Notes: generated from the sequence alone by a model not told the origin. A stretch of DNA of 64,000 bases from Shewanella aestuarii (GCF_011765625.1 NZ_CP050313.1:1236501-1300500), one strand, 5' to 3'; counted from the stretch's first letter, positions 9,980 through 19,559 are shown. Numbers and translations: made by a program.

Positions 9980-11149
9980 TTATTTAGATTCGTTAAACAG
10001 CTCACGGCCAATTAACATACGGCGTATTTCGGACGTGCCTGCGCCAATTTCATATAATTTGGCATCACGCAATAAACGACCTGTGGCGTATTCATTGACG
10101 TAACCGTTACCACCTAATAATTGAATGGCATCTAAAGCCATTTTAGTGGCTAATTCGGCGCTGTATAAAATGGCTCCAGCGGCATCTTTGCGGGTGGTTT
10201 CACCGCGGTCGCATGATTTTGCTACGTTGTATACATAGGATTTTGCGGCGTTCATGCCGGTATACATATCGGCAATTTTGCCTTGGATAAGTTGGAACTC
10301 ACCAATAGATTTACCAAACTGTACTCGCTCATGAATATAAGGCACCACAATATCCATACAAGCTGACATGATGCCGAGTGGGCCGCCAGAAAGTACGACT
10401 CGTTCGTAATCTAAGCCGCTCATTAAGACTTTCACGCCATTATTTAAGCCGCCTAAAATATTTTCTTCTGGTACTTCGCAGTCTTCAAATACTAATTCAC
10501 AGGTGTTTGAACCACGCATACCTAATTTATCGAGCTTTTGTGCTTGGCTAAATCCTTTAAATCCACGCTCAACAATGAATGCCGTGATCCCGTGTGGGCC
10601 TTTGTCTAAATCTGTTTTGGCATAAATGACGTAGGTATGTGCATCTGGGCCGTTAGTGATCCACATTTTATTGCCGTTAAGAATATAACGATCACCTTGT
10701 TTGCGGGCATTAAGCTTCATTGACACCACATCTGAGCCTGCATTGGGTTCGCTCATTGCCAATGCGCCAATATGTTCGCCACTGACTAACTTAGGTAAAT
10801 ACTTTGCTTTTTGCTCAGCATTGCCGTTGCGGTTAATTTGGTTGACGCATAAGTTTGAATGAGCGCCATAACTTAATCCAATAGAAGCCGATGCGCGGGA
10901 TATTTCTTCCATCGCGACCACATGGGCAAGATAACCCATGTTAGCGCCGCCGAACTCTTCTGGAACGGTAACGCCTAATAAACCCATTTCACCCAGTTGT
11001 GGCCACATGTGATTGGGAAACTCATTGTCGTGGTCTACTTGGGCAGCAATAGGGGCTATTTCGTTACTGGCAAAACTGCGCACTGCATCGCGCAGCATGT
11101 CGACATCTTCACCTAAACCAAAGTTTAGGCTGCTAAATAGATCGCTCAT
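9980..11149 (-). CDS. liuA: Isovaleryl-CoA dehydrogenase
   Basis: A 389-aa acyl-CoA dehydrogenase. Both family signatures are present: [18 protein letters not shown] near residues 136-153 and [33 protein letters not shown] near the C-terminus. The catalytic glutamate of isovaleryl-CoA dehydrogenases lies on helix G, in the region [14 protein letters not shown] (E of LDYER), and is present. It oxidises isovaleryl-CoA to 3-methylcrotonyl-CoA with FAD and passes electrons to ETF. The ATG at 11149 follows AGGAC. It is the first catabolic gene of the operon, 158 bp after liuR, with hairpins in the gap. Confidence 0.94.
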   Translation of the reverse strand: MSDLFSSLNFGLGEDVDMLRDAVRSFASNEIAPIAAQVDHDNEFPNHMWPQLGEMGLLGVTVPEEFGGANMGYLAHVVAMEEISRASASIGLSYGAHSNLCVNQINRNGNAEQKAKYLPKLVSGEHIGALAMSEPNAGSDVVSMKLNARKQGDRYILNGNKMWITNGPDAHTYVIYAKTDLDKGPHGITAFIVERGFKGFSQAQKLDKLGMRGSNTCELVFEDCEVPEENILGGLNNGVKVLMSGLDYERVVLSGGPLGIMSACMDIVVPYIHERVQFGKSIGEFQLIQGKIADMYTGMNAAKSYVYNVAKSCDRGETTRKDAAGAILYSAELATKMALDAIQLLGGNGYVNEYATGRLLRDAKLYEIGAGTSEIRRMLIGRELFNESK

Positions 11150-11180
11150 GGCATGTGTCCTGTTGAATTATTATATTTTA

Positions 11181-11304
11181 GACTCCACGTTCGCTGACGT
11201 TTTGGAGTCATATACATTGTCTTTTAAAGGTTTTTTATTATTTATGACCGTTTTTTCGGTTCTTTTTTATCAGCGATGCATAAGCAATTGAGTGCTTATG
11301 TATC
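11181..11304. promoter_or_regulatory. Two hairpins between liuR and liuA
   Basis: In the 158-bp gap, one inverted repeat GACTCCA...TGGAGTC lies at 11181-11209. A longer one, GATGCATAAGCA / TGCTTATGTATC, lies at 11275-11304 (12-bp arms, one G-U, six-base loop). Neither is followed by a proper T run on the minus strand, so they may be RNA-processing or stability elements that set different liuR and liuABCDE levels. Confidence 0.45.
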
Positions 11305-11307
11305 GGG

Positions 11308-11709
11308 TTAAGCTTTGTTGTTTTTGTCTAAGGCTGATTTACATTGCTGTTCAGCAGAATTGAGCTCCATTAACACGACTTTAATGTCATCCATTTGCTG
11401 TTGTAGTGCTGCTTTTTTTTCATTTACTAATTCAAGCATGGTGTTAAGTTGAGCTGTGCTTGATTTATCGGCGTCATACAGCTCAAACAAGCGGCGGGTC
11501 TCAGACAATGAAAAACCTAAACGCTTACCACGAAGAATAAGCTTCAGGCGTACACGGTCTTTCAAGCTATAAATCCGTGTTTGGCCACGACGTTTAGGTT
11601 TAATCAGGCCTTGGTCTTCGTAAAAACGAATGCTGCGAGTGGTGATATCAAATTCTTTTGATAAATCACTAATAGAATATGTGGACTGTTGGCTAAGGGG
11701 CGCGTTCAT
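11308..11709 (-). CDS. liuR: MerR family regulator LiuR
   Basis: 133 aa from the ATG at 11709, which has GGTG five bases upstream. An open frame continues to 11847, but its extra residues are not MerR-like and overlap the putative operator, so I reject that start. The N-terminal HTH reads YSISDLSKEFDITTRSIRFYEDQGLI, followed by the wing KPKRRGQTRIYS. A coiled-coil dimerisation helix covers about residues 80-120. LiuR proteins repress branched-chain amino acid catabolic genes in proteobacteria. Its place as first gene of the liu operon fits autoregulation. Confidence 0.9.
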   Translation of the reverse strand: MNAPLSQQSTYSISDLSKEFDITTRSIRFYEDQGLIKPKRRGQTRIYSLKDRVRLKLILRGKRLGFSLSETRRLFELYDADKSSTAQLNTMLELVNEKKAALQQQMDDIKVVLMELNSAEQQCKSALDKNNKA

Positions 11710-11751
11710 CATCTCACCAAATAAGGTTCTTTTGATGCAAGATATATGAAG

Positions 11752-11767
11752 TTTACGTAAAGGTAAA
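11752..11767 (-). promoter_or_regulatory. Candidate LiuR operator before liuR
   Basis: TTTACGTAAAGGTAAA is an imperfect inverted repeat 43 bases upstream of the liuR start. On the minus strand TTTACC (-35-like) and a TATCTT hexamer 17 bases later flank it, the layout expected of a MerR-family promoter. It resembles the perfect palindrome before etfB at 43124. Confidence 0.6.
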
Positions 11768-11978
11768 GTTTGGGCTGTTAAATCTAAAGGGGAACTGTTA
11801 ATTTGAGTTACCACTTTAGTGATTAGCTTTTGATAATTAAAGAACAATTGAGTTATTGGGGAGATAAATCATTAAATAATAAATCGCCTAAATTATAACG
11901 ACTTATCCCTTGGTCTAATAGGGTTATTGGATGAATTCTGCTCATAATCGTTATAAGTGAGTTATCAGGAGAATTATT

Positions 11979-13895
11979 ATGGTCGACCTAAGTCAATCAT
12001 TACATGCGCAATCTATTCAAGACCCAATTAGCTTTTGGCAAGATGCCGCCAAGATGATTAGCTGGGATCGGGTGCCAACACAAATATTAGATGAGGCGAG
12101 AAAGCCATTTTATGAGTGGTTTACTGATGGCAAAATGAATACCTGTTTTAATGCGGTTGACCGACATGTCGCAGCAGGGGGCGGAGATAATATTGCCATT
12201 AATTACATTAGCCCAGTGACTCAAAATCAATATCAAATCACCTATAACGAGCTATTAGCACAAGTTAGTCGTTTAGCTGGCTACATGCAATCCATTGGCA
12301 TTGAGAAAGGCGATAGGGTGGTTATTTACATGCCTATGATCCCTGAAACCGCTTTTGCTATGTTGGCGTGTGCGCGAATTGGTGCCATTCACTCTGTGGT
12401 GTTTGGTGGTTTTGCTGCTAATGAGTTATCCACTCGCATCAATGATGCCAAACCTAAATTAGTGTTATCAGCATCATGTGGTATTGAACCGTCTGGAGTT
12501 GTACCTTACAAACCCTTACTTGATGATGCGCTAGAGCAAGCTTCGCATCAGGTTGGTCATTGTTTGATATTAAATCGACATCAGTATCAAGCCAGCTTAA
12601 TCGCACCAAGGGATGTTGATTGGCAACAGGCGGTAGCAGGTGCGTCAGGTGTTGATTGTGTGTCACTGCAAGCTACCGATCCCTTATATATTCTTTATAC
12701 ATCGGGTACCACTGGCCAACCTAAAGGGGTGGTTCGTGACAATGGCGGTCATGCGGTTGCCCTGTGTTGGTCGATGAAACATATTTACGATATTAGCGCT
12801 GATGAGGTGTTTTGGGCCGCCTCTGACGTAGGCTGGGTGGTTGGTCATTCATACATTGTGTATGGGCCGTTATTGGTTGGTGCAACAACCATTATGTATG
12901 AAGGCAAGCCGATAGGTACACCAGATGCAGCCGCTTTTTGGCGCATTATTGCTGCGAATAAAGTAAAAAGCTTCTTTACCGCACCGACAGCCATTAGAGC
13001 CATTAAGCGCGAAGATCCTGATGGTGAGTTAATTAAACAGTTTGATTTATCTTGCCTTAAGCAAATGTTTCTTGCCGGTGAGCGCTGTGATCCCGATACC
13101 TTAAATTGGAGTCAAGCAATGCTTGGTAAACCCGTTATTGATCACTGGTGGCAAACGGAAACCGGCTGGCCTGTTGCGGCTAACTTAATGGGCGTTGACC
13201 CTATTGCCATTAAGCCGGGGTCACCTGCTAGGCCGGTACCTGGGTATCAAGTTGAAGTCCTTGATGCCATGGGCAAGCAAGTGCCAGCAAATGAAAGCGG
13301 TAATGTGGTGATTAAACAGCCGCTACCTCCTGGGACATTAACGACCCTTTGGCAAAACGATAATCGTTATGTTGAAAGCTACTTATCAATGTATCCCGGT
13401 TATTACTTAACTGGTGATGCGGGCTATATTGATGATGATGGTTATCTTTATATTATGAGTCGTATTGATGACATCATTAACGTGGCTGGTCATCGTTTAT
13501 CTACCGGTCGTTTTGAAGAGGTGTTATGTCAACACCCTGCGGTAGCCGAAGCAGCGGTGATTGGTGTGCAAGATAAATTAAAAGGCCAAGTGCCACTGGG
13601 GATGGTTGTACTTAAAAATGGTGTCGATTTATCTGACGAAGACCTAAATAAACAGCTTTTAGCGCTGGTAAGGCAAGAGATTGGCCCTGTAGCATCATTC
13701 AGGCTAGTGAGTGCAGTCCCCAAATTACCCAAAACTCGTTCAGGTAAAATACTGCGAGCGACAATGCGTAAAATTGCAGATAATCAAGAGTATAGCGTTC
13801 CAGCTACCATTGAAGATCCCCAAACACTTGAAATTGTCCGTAATACACTAACTCGGATGGGTTATGCCAATGCATTAACTAAAACGTTGGCTTAG
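11979..13895 (+). CDS. prpE: Propionyl-CoA synthetase type acyl-CoA ligase
   Basis: A 638-aa ANL-superfamily AMP-forming ligase. Visible motifs are YILYTSGTTGQPKGVVRDNGGH (P-loop A3), WWQTETGW (A5), YYLTGDAGYIDDDGYLYIMSRIDDIINVAGHRLSTGRFEE (A7/A8 hinge) and LPKTRSGKILR with the acylation-sensitive lysine. The phrase VVRDNGGH and the length fit PrpE rather than acetyl-CoA synthetase. It probably activates propionate (or another short acid) to the CoA ester. It is divergent from liuR, with CAGGAG before the ATG. An inverted repeat TTATAACGA (11893-11901) / TCGTTATAA (11948-11956) lies in its upstream region and may be regulatory. Confidence 0.85.
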   Translation: MVDLSQSLHAQSIQDPISFWQDAAKMISWDRVPTQILDEARKPFYEWFTDGKMNTCFNAVDRHVAAGGGDNIAINYISPVTQNQYQITYNELLAQVSRLAGYMQSIGIEKGDRVVIYMPMIPETAFAMLACARIGAIHSVVFGGFAANELSTRINDAKPKLVLSASCGIEPSGVVPYKPLLDDALEQASHQVGHCLILNRHQYQASLIAPRDVDWQQAVAGASGVDCVSLQATDPLYILYTSGTTGQPKGVVRDNGGHAVALCWSMKHIYDISADEVFWAASDVGWVVGHSYIVYGPLLVGATTIMYEGKPIGTPDAAAFWRIIAANKVKSFFTAPTAIRAIKREDPDGELIKQFDLSCLKQMFLAGERCDPDTLNWSQAMLGKPVIDHWWQTETGWPVAANLMGVDPIAIKPGSPARPVPGYQVEVLDAMGKQVPANESGNVVIKQPLPPGTLTTLWQNDNRYVESYLSMYPGYYLTGDAGYIDDDGYLYIMSRIDDIINVAGHRLSTGRFEEVLCQHPAVAEAAVIGVQDKLKGQVPLGMVVLKNGVDLSDEDLNKQLLALVRQEIGPVASFRLVSAVPKLPKTRSGKILRATMRKIADNQEYSVPATIEDPQTLEIVRNTLTRMGYANALTKTLA

Positions 13896-14081
13896 GCAAG
13901 CCAAGTTCAATGTTGGTTAAACTAGGTTAAGCTTTGATGGTCTTTTACCAAGGTGCAAGCAAGTTATCTTTCTTGATTGTTTACCTTGGTATTTTAATAC
14001 TTTTTTATAATTGTATGACTAATGTCGTTTTAAACAATAACTCATTTCGCTGACTTATACCCTTGAGATCTGCTTTCGACT

Positions 14082-14110
14082 GGTAATTTAGTTACAAAAA
14101 TCGCTATAAT
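14082..14110 (+). promoter_or_regulatory. Candidate HexR site and -10 box before gnd
   Basis: GGTAATTTAGTTACA (14082-14096) matches 13 of 15 positions of the HexR consensus as I recall it (TGTAATWWWATTACA). A clear TATAAT lies at 14105-14110, so the site covers the -35 region. HexR controls central sugar metabolism in Shewanella. Motif match is seen; regulation is inference. Confidence 0.5.
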
Positions 14111-14172
14111 GTTTGTCCATACGGATTCGCTAATCGCGATTAATCTCTGTGACCTTGTGGAATAATAATCAA

Positions 14173-15702
14173 ATGTCTCACCACACCCAATTGTCAAACA
14201 TCGGCGTTATCGGCCTTGGTGTTATGGGCAAAAATCTTGCTTTAAACATTGCTGATAACGGCTACCATGTTGCTATTTTTGATCTTGATAATGGCAAAAT
14301 AAATGCGGCTCTTGAGCAAGAGCATCACGAGCGCAAAGAAGGCTTAGCGCCACGAATGCAAGCTTGTAATAATCTTTCACAAATGCTCGACAAATTAGTC
14401 TCGCCAAAGGTCATTGTATTATCAGTGCCAGCAGGCAAGCCTGTTGATGCCATTTGCCAAACTTTAATTGAAGCAGGCATAACTGCTGAAGATATTGTGA
14501 TTGATACAGGTAATAGTCTATGGACTGATACCGTTGCTCGCGAAGCTCAATATAAAGATCAGTTTAAGTTCTTTAGCTCAGCGGTTTCTGGCGGTGAAGT
14601 CGGCGCACGCTTTGGTCCCTCGCTAATGCCTAGTGGTGATCCTTCTGCATGGCAATATGTTGCGCCGATATGGAATGCTATCGCGGCGAAAGTTGACCCA
14701 GTGACAGGTTTGCCAATAGAGCGCTTTGAGCCGGGGAATCCGGTAACAGAAGGCGAGCCTTGTACTACCTATATTGGCCCAGCGGGTTCCGGCCATTACG
14801 TAAAAATGGTGCATAACGGTATCGAGTATGCCGATATGCAGCTAATTTGCGAAGCCTATCAATTGCTGCATGATGGTTTAGGTATTTCAACTCATGAGAT
14901 AGGCGATATTTTTAATCGTTGGAATCAAGGAAGCTTAAACAGTTACCTAATGGGGATCAGCGCAGAAGTTTTGCAACAAGATGACCCACTAACAGGCAAA
15001 CCATTAGTGGAAGTTATCCTAGATAAAGCAGGTCAAAAAGGCACGGGTTTGTGGACTGCAGTAAGCAGTTTACAGATAGGCTGTCCTGCTCCAACGATTG
15101 CTGAAGCGGTTTATGCTCGCGCGGTCAGCACTCAAAAAGAACTCAGAATTCAGCTCAGTCAAACCTTAGCCGGCCCGGCAAAGGCTAGCATTTCAGACGA
15201 AGAAAAAACGGCGTTTATTGATGCGTTAGAAGATGCACTATTTTGTGCCAAAGTGTGTTGTTATGCCCAAGGCTTTCAGTTGATGGCGATGGCCGCTAAA
15301 GAACAAAACTGGACCTTAAACTTTGCTGAAATTGCTAAAATTTGGCGTGCAGGTTGTATTATTCGTGCAACCTTCTTGCAATCGATTACCGCGGCTTATC
15401 AGCAAAATGCCCAATTGCCAAACTTGCTAATGGCACAAAGTTTTAGCTCAAGCCTTGCCGCTAAACAGCTTAACTGGCGTAAAACGGTCGCCGCATCTGT
15501 CATGCAAGGCATTCCTGCGCCATGTATTAGTTCTGCCATTGCCTACTATGATAGTTATCGCTGTGAAACTTTACCGGCTAATCTATTGCAAGGGCAGCGT
15601 GACTTTTTTGGCGCGCATACCTTTGAACGTACCGATAAACCTGCAGGTGAAAAGTATCATTTAGATTGGAGTGCTAAACAGCGCACACTAAACAAGGTCT
15701 AA
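14173..15702 (+). CDS. gnd: 6-phosphogluconate dehydrogenase, decarboxylating
   Basis: 509 aa from the ATG at 14173; an in-frame GTG at 14149 would add eight residues (TLWNNNQ), but the conserved N-terminus begins near NIGVIGLGVMGKNLALNIADNG, the NADP-binding fold. Also visible are SAVSGGEVGARFGPSLMPSG (substrate loop), GSGHYVKMVHNGIEYADMQLI (catalytic lysine and the HNGIEY signature) and DKAGQKGTGLWT. It makes ribulose 5-phosphate, CO2 and NADPH in the pentose phosphate pathway. It is a single transcription unit ending at the terminator at 15721. Confidence 0.95.
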   Translation: MSHHTQLSNIGVIGLGVMGKNLALNIADNGYHVAIFDLDNGKINAALEQEHHERKEGLAPRMQACNNLSQMLDKLVSPKVIVLSVPAGKPVDAICQTLIEAGITAEDIVIDTGNSLWTDTVAREAQYKDQFKFFSSAVSGGEVGARFGPSLMPSGDPSAWQYVAPIWNAIAAKVDPVTGLPIERFEPGNPVTEGEPCTTYIGPAGSGHYVKMVHNGIEYADMQLICEAYQLLHDGLGISTHEIGDIFNRWNQGSLNSYLMGISAEVLQQDDPLTGKPLVEVILDKAGQKGTGLWTAVSSLQIGCPAPTIAEAVYARAVSTQKELRIQLSQTLAGPAKASISDEEKTAFIDALEDALFCAKVCCYAQGFQLMAMAAKEQNWTLNFAEIAKIWRAGCIIRATFLQSITAAYQQNAQLPNLLMAQSFSSSLAAKQLNWRKTVAASVMQGIPAPCISSAIAYYDSYRCETLPANLLQGQRDFFGAHTFERTDKPAGEKYHLDWSAKQRTLNKV

Positions 15703-15720
15703 TGCAGTCTTGATAACGAA

Positions 15721-15746
15721 AAGGCTTCCAGTCGGAAGCCTTTTTT
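15721..15746. terminator. Terminator between gnd and menA
   Basis: AAGGCTTCC-agtc-GGAAGCCTT followed by TTTT. It lies between convergent genes and can act in both directions. Confidence 0.85.
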
Positions 15747-15766
15747 GATCGGCAAATTAGCTAAAA

Positions 15767-16648
15767 TCAATTAACCAAACCAATTAACAAACCTGTACTA
15801 AATAACACACTAAAAATCATAGTAAGCTTTGCTGTTTGGCCAAGAATGGGGTTTAAGGCTTCACCAGTGTTATTGTGAAATGCTTTGCTGAGGTTCCTTG
15901 CTAACACCAATGACAGTCCAGCAAGCATTACTGGCCAGCCTTCTAAAGCACCCAGTAAAAATCCGCCAATGATGATCCAAAAAGGCAAATAAACAAAGCT
16001 TTGGTACAAGACTTTAGCTTGGGCTTCACCAATACGCACTGCTAAGGTGTTTTTGCCTGCTTTTGTATCGGTTTGAATATCACGAGTATTATTTACCAGC
16101 ATAATGGCTGAATTGAAGAAGCCGATAGCTGAACCTAATAACCATGCCGTTAAATTAGTATTGCCCGCTTGCAAATAGTAACTACCGACCACAGCAACTA
16201 AACCGAAAAAGACAAATGCTGCTACTTCACCAAGGCCATGTGACGCCAGTGGATAGGGACCACCGCTGTAACACAAGGCACCTAAAATAGATGCTGCGGC
16301 TAATACTGCTATTGGCCAACCGCCATGCCAGATAAGATATGAACCGACGACTAATGCAGCCAGTAAACAGAGGAACATGGCGTTACGTACAGCCTTGGCT
16401 GGGAGCATACCGCTTTGGGTTACACGTACTGGCCCAACTCTTTCATCGGTATCAATCCCGTTTTTAAAATCAAAATAGTCATTAGCAAGATTGACCGAAA
16501 TTTGCAGTAAAATACCGCATAACATTGAGACCGCAGCAATTAGCCAGCTGAACTGTTCCAGTTCAATAGTGAGCATATTGCCGATTAATAATGGCCCAAT
16601 AGCGGCCGGTAGGGTTCTTGGGCGAATAGCCAAAATCCAAGATTGCAT
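15767..16648 (-). CDS. menA: 1,4-dihydroxy-2-naphthoate octaprenyltransferase
   Basis: 293 aa from the ATG at 16648. It is a UbiA-family membrane prenyltransferase with about nine hydrophobic segments. The first aspartate-rich motif is NLANDYFDFKNGIDTDERVGP (NDxxDxxxD), and the second is NNTRDIQTDTKAGKNTLAVRIG. It attaches the isoprenoid tail to DHNA in menaquinone synthesis, needed for the anaerobic respiration typical of Shewanella. The N-terminus SWILAIRPRTLPAAIGP is characteristic of MenA rather than UbiA. It stands alone and convergent with gnd. Confidence 0.93.
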   Translation of the reverse strand: MQSWILAIRPRTLPAAIGPLLIGNMLTIELEQFSWLIAAVSMLCGILLQISVNLANDYFDFKNGIDTDERVGPVRVTQSGMLPAKAVRNAMFLCLLAALVVGSYLIWHGGWPIAVLAAASILGALCYSGGPYPLASHGLGEVAAFVFFGLVAVVGSYYLQAGNTNLTAWLLGSAIGFFNSAIMLVNNTRDIQTDTKAGKNTLAVRIGEAQAKVLYQSFVYLPFWIIIGGFLLGALEGWPVMLAGLSLVLARNLSKAFHNNTGEALNPILGQTAKLTMIFSVLFSTGLLIGLVN

Positions 16649-16862
16649 ATAAACCAATTAAGTGACTAGATTAGTAATGCCTAATAGCTTAACAAAATTT
16701 GGTCGATGCTGCTGTTGATATTGTTTGCAGTAAATCACTAAATTTAACTTTGTGGGCGCTAAGTTGGTGTTTTTATGCTTAGCTTAATGGAAACTAACTA
16801 CCCATAAGATGGCCGATTAGGGTAATCTTATTCATCAGTATGATAATTATAGAGATAAGTAA

Positions 16863-17723
16863 ATGAGTCAGGTGTTGAACGATTTATTATCATTGTTATC
16901 CCTTGAGCAAATTGAACTAGGGTTGTACCGAGGGCAAAGCCAAGATCTAGGTTTTGGTCATGTGTTTGGTGGTCAGGTGATGGGGCAAGCGTTAAGTGCT
17001 GCGAAACAAACTGTCTCTGATGATCGTCATGTGCATTCAATGCACAGCTATTTTTTACGCGCCGGTGATGAAAAACTGCCTATTGTTTATGATGTTGAAA
17101 TTATGCGTGATGGCGGCAGTTTTAGCGCACGAAGAGTGAAAGCTATTCAAAAAGGTCGGCCAATATTTTATATGACGTGCTCATATCAAACTGTTGAGGA
17201 AGGATTTGAGCATCATGCAAAAATGCCAGCTGTACCAGGTCCTGATGGCTTATTGAATCAACAAGAACTTGCTATGACCATGCGTGATAAAGTATCTGCC
17301 AAGGTGTTAGAAAAGTTTATGGAAGATGCGCCAATTGAAATGCGTTTGGTTAATCCGCTTAATCCAATGTCGCCGTCAGTGGTTGAGCCAGTTCGTCATG
17401 TTTGGATTAGGGCTAACGGTAAAGTTTGTAGCGACCACAACATCCAAGAATCACTTTTAGCTTATGCGTCTGATTTTAACTTTTTGGTCACGGCGTTGCA
17501 GCCCCATGGCGTGTCAATGTTAAATCCTGGTCTTCGTTTGGCGACTATTGATCATTCGATGTGGTTCCATCGGCCGTTCAATTTAGGTGAGTGGCTGCTT
17601 TATACTATTGAAAGTCCGAACGCCGGTGGTGGCCGAGGTTTTGTCAAAGGGCAGTTTTTTGATCAGCAAGGCCGTTTGGTCGCTTCTGCAACTCAAGAAG
17701 GCTTGTTGCGAATGAAGCGTTAA
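16863..17723 (+). CDS. tesB: Acyl-CoA thioesterase II
   Basis: A 286-aa double hot-dog thioesterase that hydrolyses medium and long acyl-CoA. Visible features are GQSQDLGFGHVFGGQVMGQALSAA near residues 26-49, FLRAGD, and the C-terminal half with LLAYASDFNFLVTAL and IDHSMWFHRPFNLGEWLLY, which carry the Asp/Thr-Gln catalytic network of TesB. Length equals E. coli TesB. It is followed 25 bp later by a YbaY-like lipoprotein gene; tesB and ybaY are also neighbours in E. coli. Confidence 0.93.
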   Translation: MSQVLNDLLSLLSLEQIELGLYRGQSQDLGFGHVFGGQVMGQALSAAKQTVSDDRHVHSMHSYFLRAGDEKLPIVYDVEIMRDGGSFSARRVKAIQKGRPIFYMTCSYQTVEEGFEHHAKMPAVPGPDGLLNQQELAMTMRDKVSAKVLEKFMEDAPIEMRLVNPLNPMSPSVVEPVRHVWIRANGKVCSDHNIQESLLAYASDFNFLVTALQPHGVSMLNPGLRLATIDHSMWFHRPFNLGEWLLYTIESPNAGGGRGFVKGQFFDQQGRLVASATQEGLLRMKR

Positions 17724-17748
17724 TTTATGCTGCTAAGGATGATTTAAA

Positions 17749-18156
17749 TTGAATATGATGACTAAAACGAGACTGTTTTTCACAGGGATTATTCTGGCAA
17801 TAAGTACGATACTTAGTGGTTGTGTCGCGGTTGAGCCTGAGCCTCCAGTGGTGGTAAATGGCTTTGCTAGCTATTTAGAAAAAATTGCCCTACCTCAAGG
17901 TTGCACCATTAATATCGCGATAATTGATCTAAACACCCCTGGCTCTATCCTGTCTCAAAAGAGTTTTGATATTGCGCGAGTACCGGTGCCATTTAAGTTT
18001 ATTTTTCCTGCTGATGTTATTGATTCAAGAATTAAATATGGCGTTGTGGCAATGATAACTTATCAAGAGCAAGTGATATTTCAAACCTATGATAAGTTTG
18101 AAGTGATTAATAATAATAAATTCACTACTGAAGTATTAATGAAACCAGTTAGATAG
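17749..18156 (+). CDS. YbaY-like lipoprotein
   Basis: About 135 aa. The N-terminus has a lipoprotein signal ending ILSGC, with the cysteine about residue 25. The remaining domain is a small beta-rich region (CTINIAIIDLNTPG, VPVPFKFIFPADVI) like the YbaY/YscW type III chaperone-like family. A TTG at 17749 has AAGGA nine bases upstream; the ATG at 17755 lies 15 bases from it, so I keep the TTG start. It probably sits in the cell envelope. It follows tesB closely and may be cotranscribed. Function is unknown. Confidence 0.75.
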   Translation: MNMMTKTRLFFTGIILAISTILSGCVAVEPEPPVVVNGFASYLEKIALPQGCTINIAIIDLNTPGSILSQKSFDIARVPVPFKFIFPADVIDSRIKYGVVAMITYQEQVIFQTYDKFEVINNNKFTTEVLMKPVR

Positions 18157-18186
18157 TTTTTGTATCGCTGAGGTCACATAATCAAA

Positions 18187-18218
18187 TGCTCGTTATTGTA
18201 TATTATCAATGACGAGCA
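18187..18218. promoter_or_regulatory. Long inverted repeat at the MFS gene start
   Basis: TGCTCGTTATTG / CAATGACGAGCA, 12-bp arms (one G-U) around an eight-base AT loop, ends three bases before the annotated ATG at 18222. It may be an operator, a terminator-like stem after the YbaY-like gene, or an RNA hairpin that covers the start. If translation starts at the ATG at 18249, it lies 30 bases upstream. Confidence 0.5.
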
Positions 18219-18221
18219 ATA

Positions 18222-19523
18222 ATGTTTTTTCGTTGTATAACTTGTGGCATGTTTGTGAACCAAACAGAATTAGCTTCAATCAAATCATCTAGTTCTCACT
18301 CACCTGATCAAGGTAAGCAAAGTCGGTTAATTTGGGCTTTGTGTCTTGCTTCTGTGGTAATTTATATCAATTTGTATACCGTTCAAGGTATGTTGCCGTT
18401 GATTGCTGAACACTTTGATGTTTCAGGTGCTCAAGCTACGCTCGTATTGTCGGTGACCAGTTTTACCCTCGCGTTTTCTTTGCTTTTTTATGCCATTATT
18501 TCTGACAGAGTTGGGCGCTTGAAACCCATTGTGGTTAGCTTATGGTTATTGGCCTGTTCAAATGTGTTGCTTATTTTTACCCAAGATTTTGATGCCCTTG
18601 TTTGGGTAAGGCTGCTGCAAGGTATTTTATTGGCGGCGGTTCCAGCCATTGCTATGGCTTATTTTAAAGAGCAACTCGCCCCCGAGTTTATGCTAAAAGC
18701 CGCGGCTATTTATATCATGGCCAATAGCCTTGGTGGAATTGCAGGGCGGTTATTTGGCGGTTTACTGTCGCAGCATTTGTCGTGGCAACAATCCATGGGC
18801 TTGGTGTTTGTGGTGACATTAATCGGTGTCGCAGTGGTGACTTTTTTACTGCCCCGTAATGAAATTAATCCTCAAACATCTATTGGTGCTAGTTCATCTA
18901 AATATGGCCGCAAAGCCAAGATGATTGATGACTTACGCGGGTTCTGGCTACATTTATCTGACGCGAAAATGAGTTTAGCCTATCTCATCGGTGGCTTAGC
19001 TTTTATGATGATGGTGAATCAATTTAGCTTTATTCAGTTACATTTAATGGCTGCGCCTTATGAGTTAAGTCGTTTTAATGCCACCTTGATTTTCTTGTGT
19101 TATTTGAGCGGCACTTTTGCATCCTATCTATCGGCAAAATGGATTGTTCGCTTTGGGTCTATTGCGTTATTTAAGGCGGCATTTTTGCTTATGCTGTGCG
19201 GTAGTTTATTAACTCTAGTCGATACCATGTGGGCGATTATTTTTGGTTTTTTGATCACTGCAAGTGGTTTTTTCTTAAGCCATAGTTGTTGTAATTCGTT
19301 TGTTGCTATTCGTGCAACCCAGCATAGAGCTAAAGCCACCTCGCTTTATTTGTGCAGTTATTATTTAGGTGCTGCGCTAGGTGGACCATTTTTAATGGTG
19401 TTTTGGCAAGAGGCAAAATGGCCTGGGGTGGTCATGGGGTCGTTAGTGTTATTGTTGATGTTATTTATTGCTATTTGGCTGCTTAGTCGAGGTTCACTTA
19501 ATCAGCATTCTGCTGTTAATTAA
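18222..19523 (+). CDS. MFS transporter, YnfM-like
   Basis: About 433 aa with 12 predicted membrane segments, beginning after a polar N-terminus of about 35 residues (first segment near LIWALCLASVVIYINLY). The loop 2-3 motif reads ISDRVGRLKPIV, the usual MFS motif A, and the family match is to the YnfM/AraJ-like drug-efflux type. The start is not certain: an in-frame ATG at 18249 avoids the palindrome at 18187-18218. The cargo cannot be predicted. It is a single gene facing the convergent dctBD. Confidence 0.75.
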   Translation: MFFRCITCGMFVNQTELASIKSSSSHSPDQGKQSRLIWALCLASVVIYINLYTVQGMLPLIAEHFDVSGAQATLVLSVTSFTLAFSLLFYAIISDRVGRLKPIVVSLWLLACSNVLLIFTQDFDALVWVRLLQGILLAAVPAIAMAYFKEQLAPEFMLKAAAIYIMANSLGGIAGRLFGGLLSQHLSWQQSMGLVFVVTLIGVAVVTFLLPRNEINPQTSIGASSSKYGRKAKMIDDLRGFWLHLSDAKMSLAYLIGGLAFMMMVNQFSFIQLHLMAAPYELSRFNATLIFLCYLSGTFASYLSAKWIVRFGSIALFKAAFLLMLCGSLLTLVDTMWAIIFGFLITASGFFLSHSCCNSFVAIRATQHRAKATSLYLCSYYLGAALGGPFLMVFWQEAKWPGVVMGSLVLLLMLFIAIWLLSRGSLNQHSAVN

Positions 19524-19559
19524 CCTCAACTAGGTGTTTTAACTAACATAGCTGATTGA

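Noticed and set aside
11710..11847. N-terminal extension of liuR
   Set aside because: The added residues are not MerR-like and would overlap the operator; the ATG at 11709 has a ribosome binding site.
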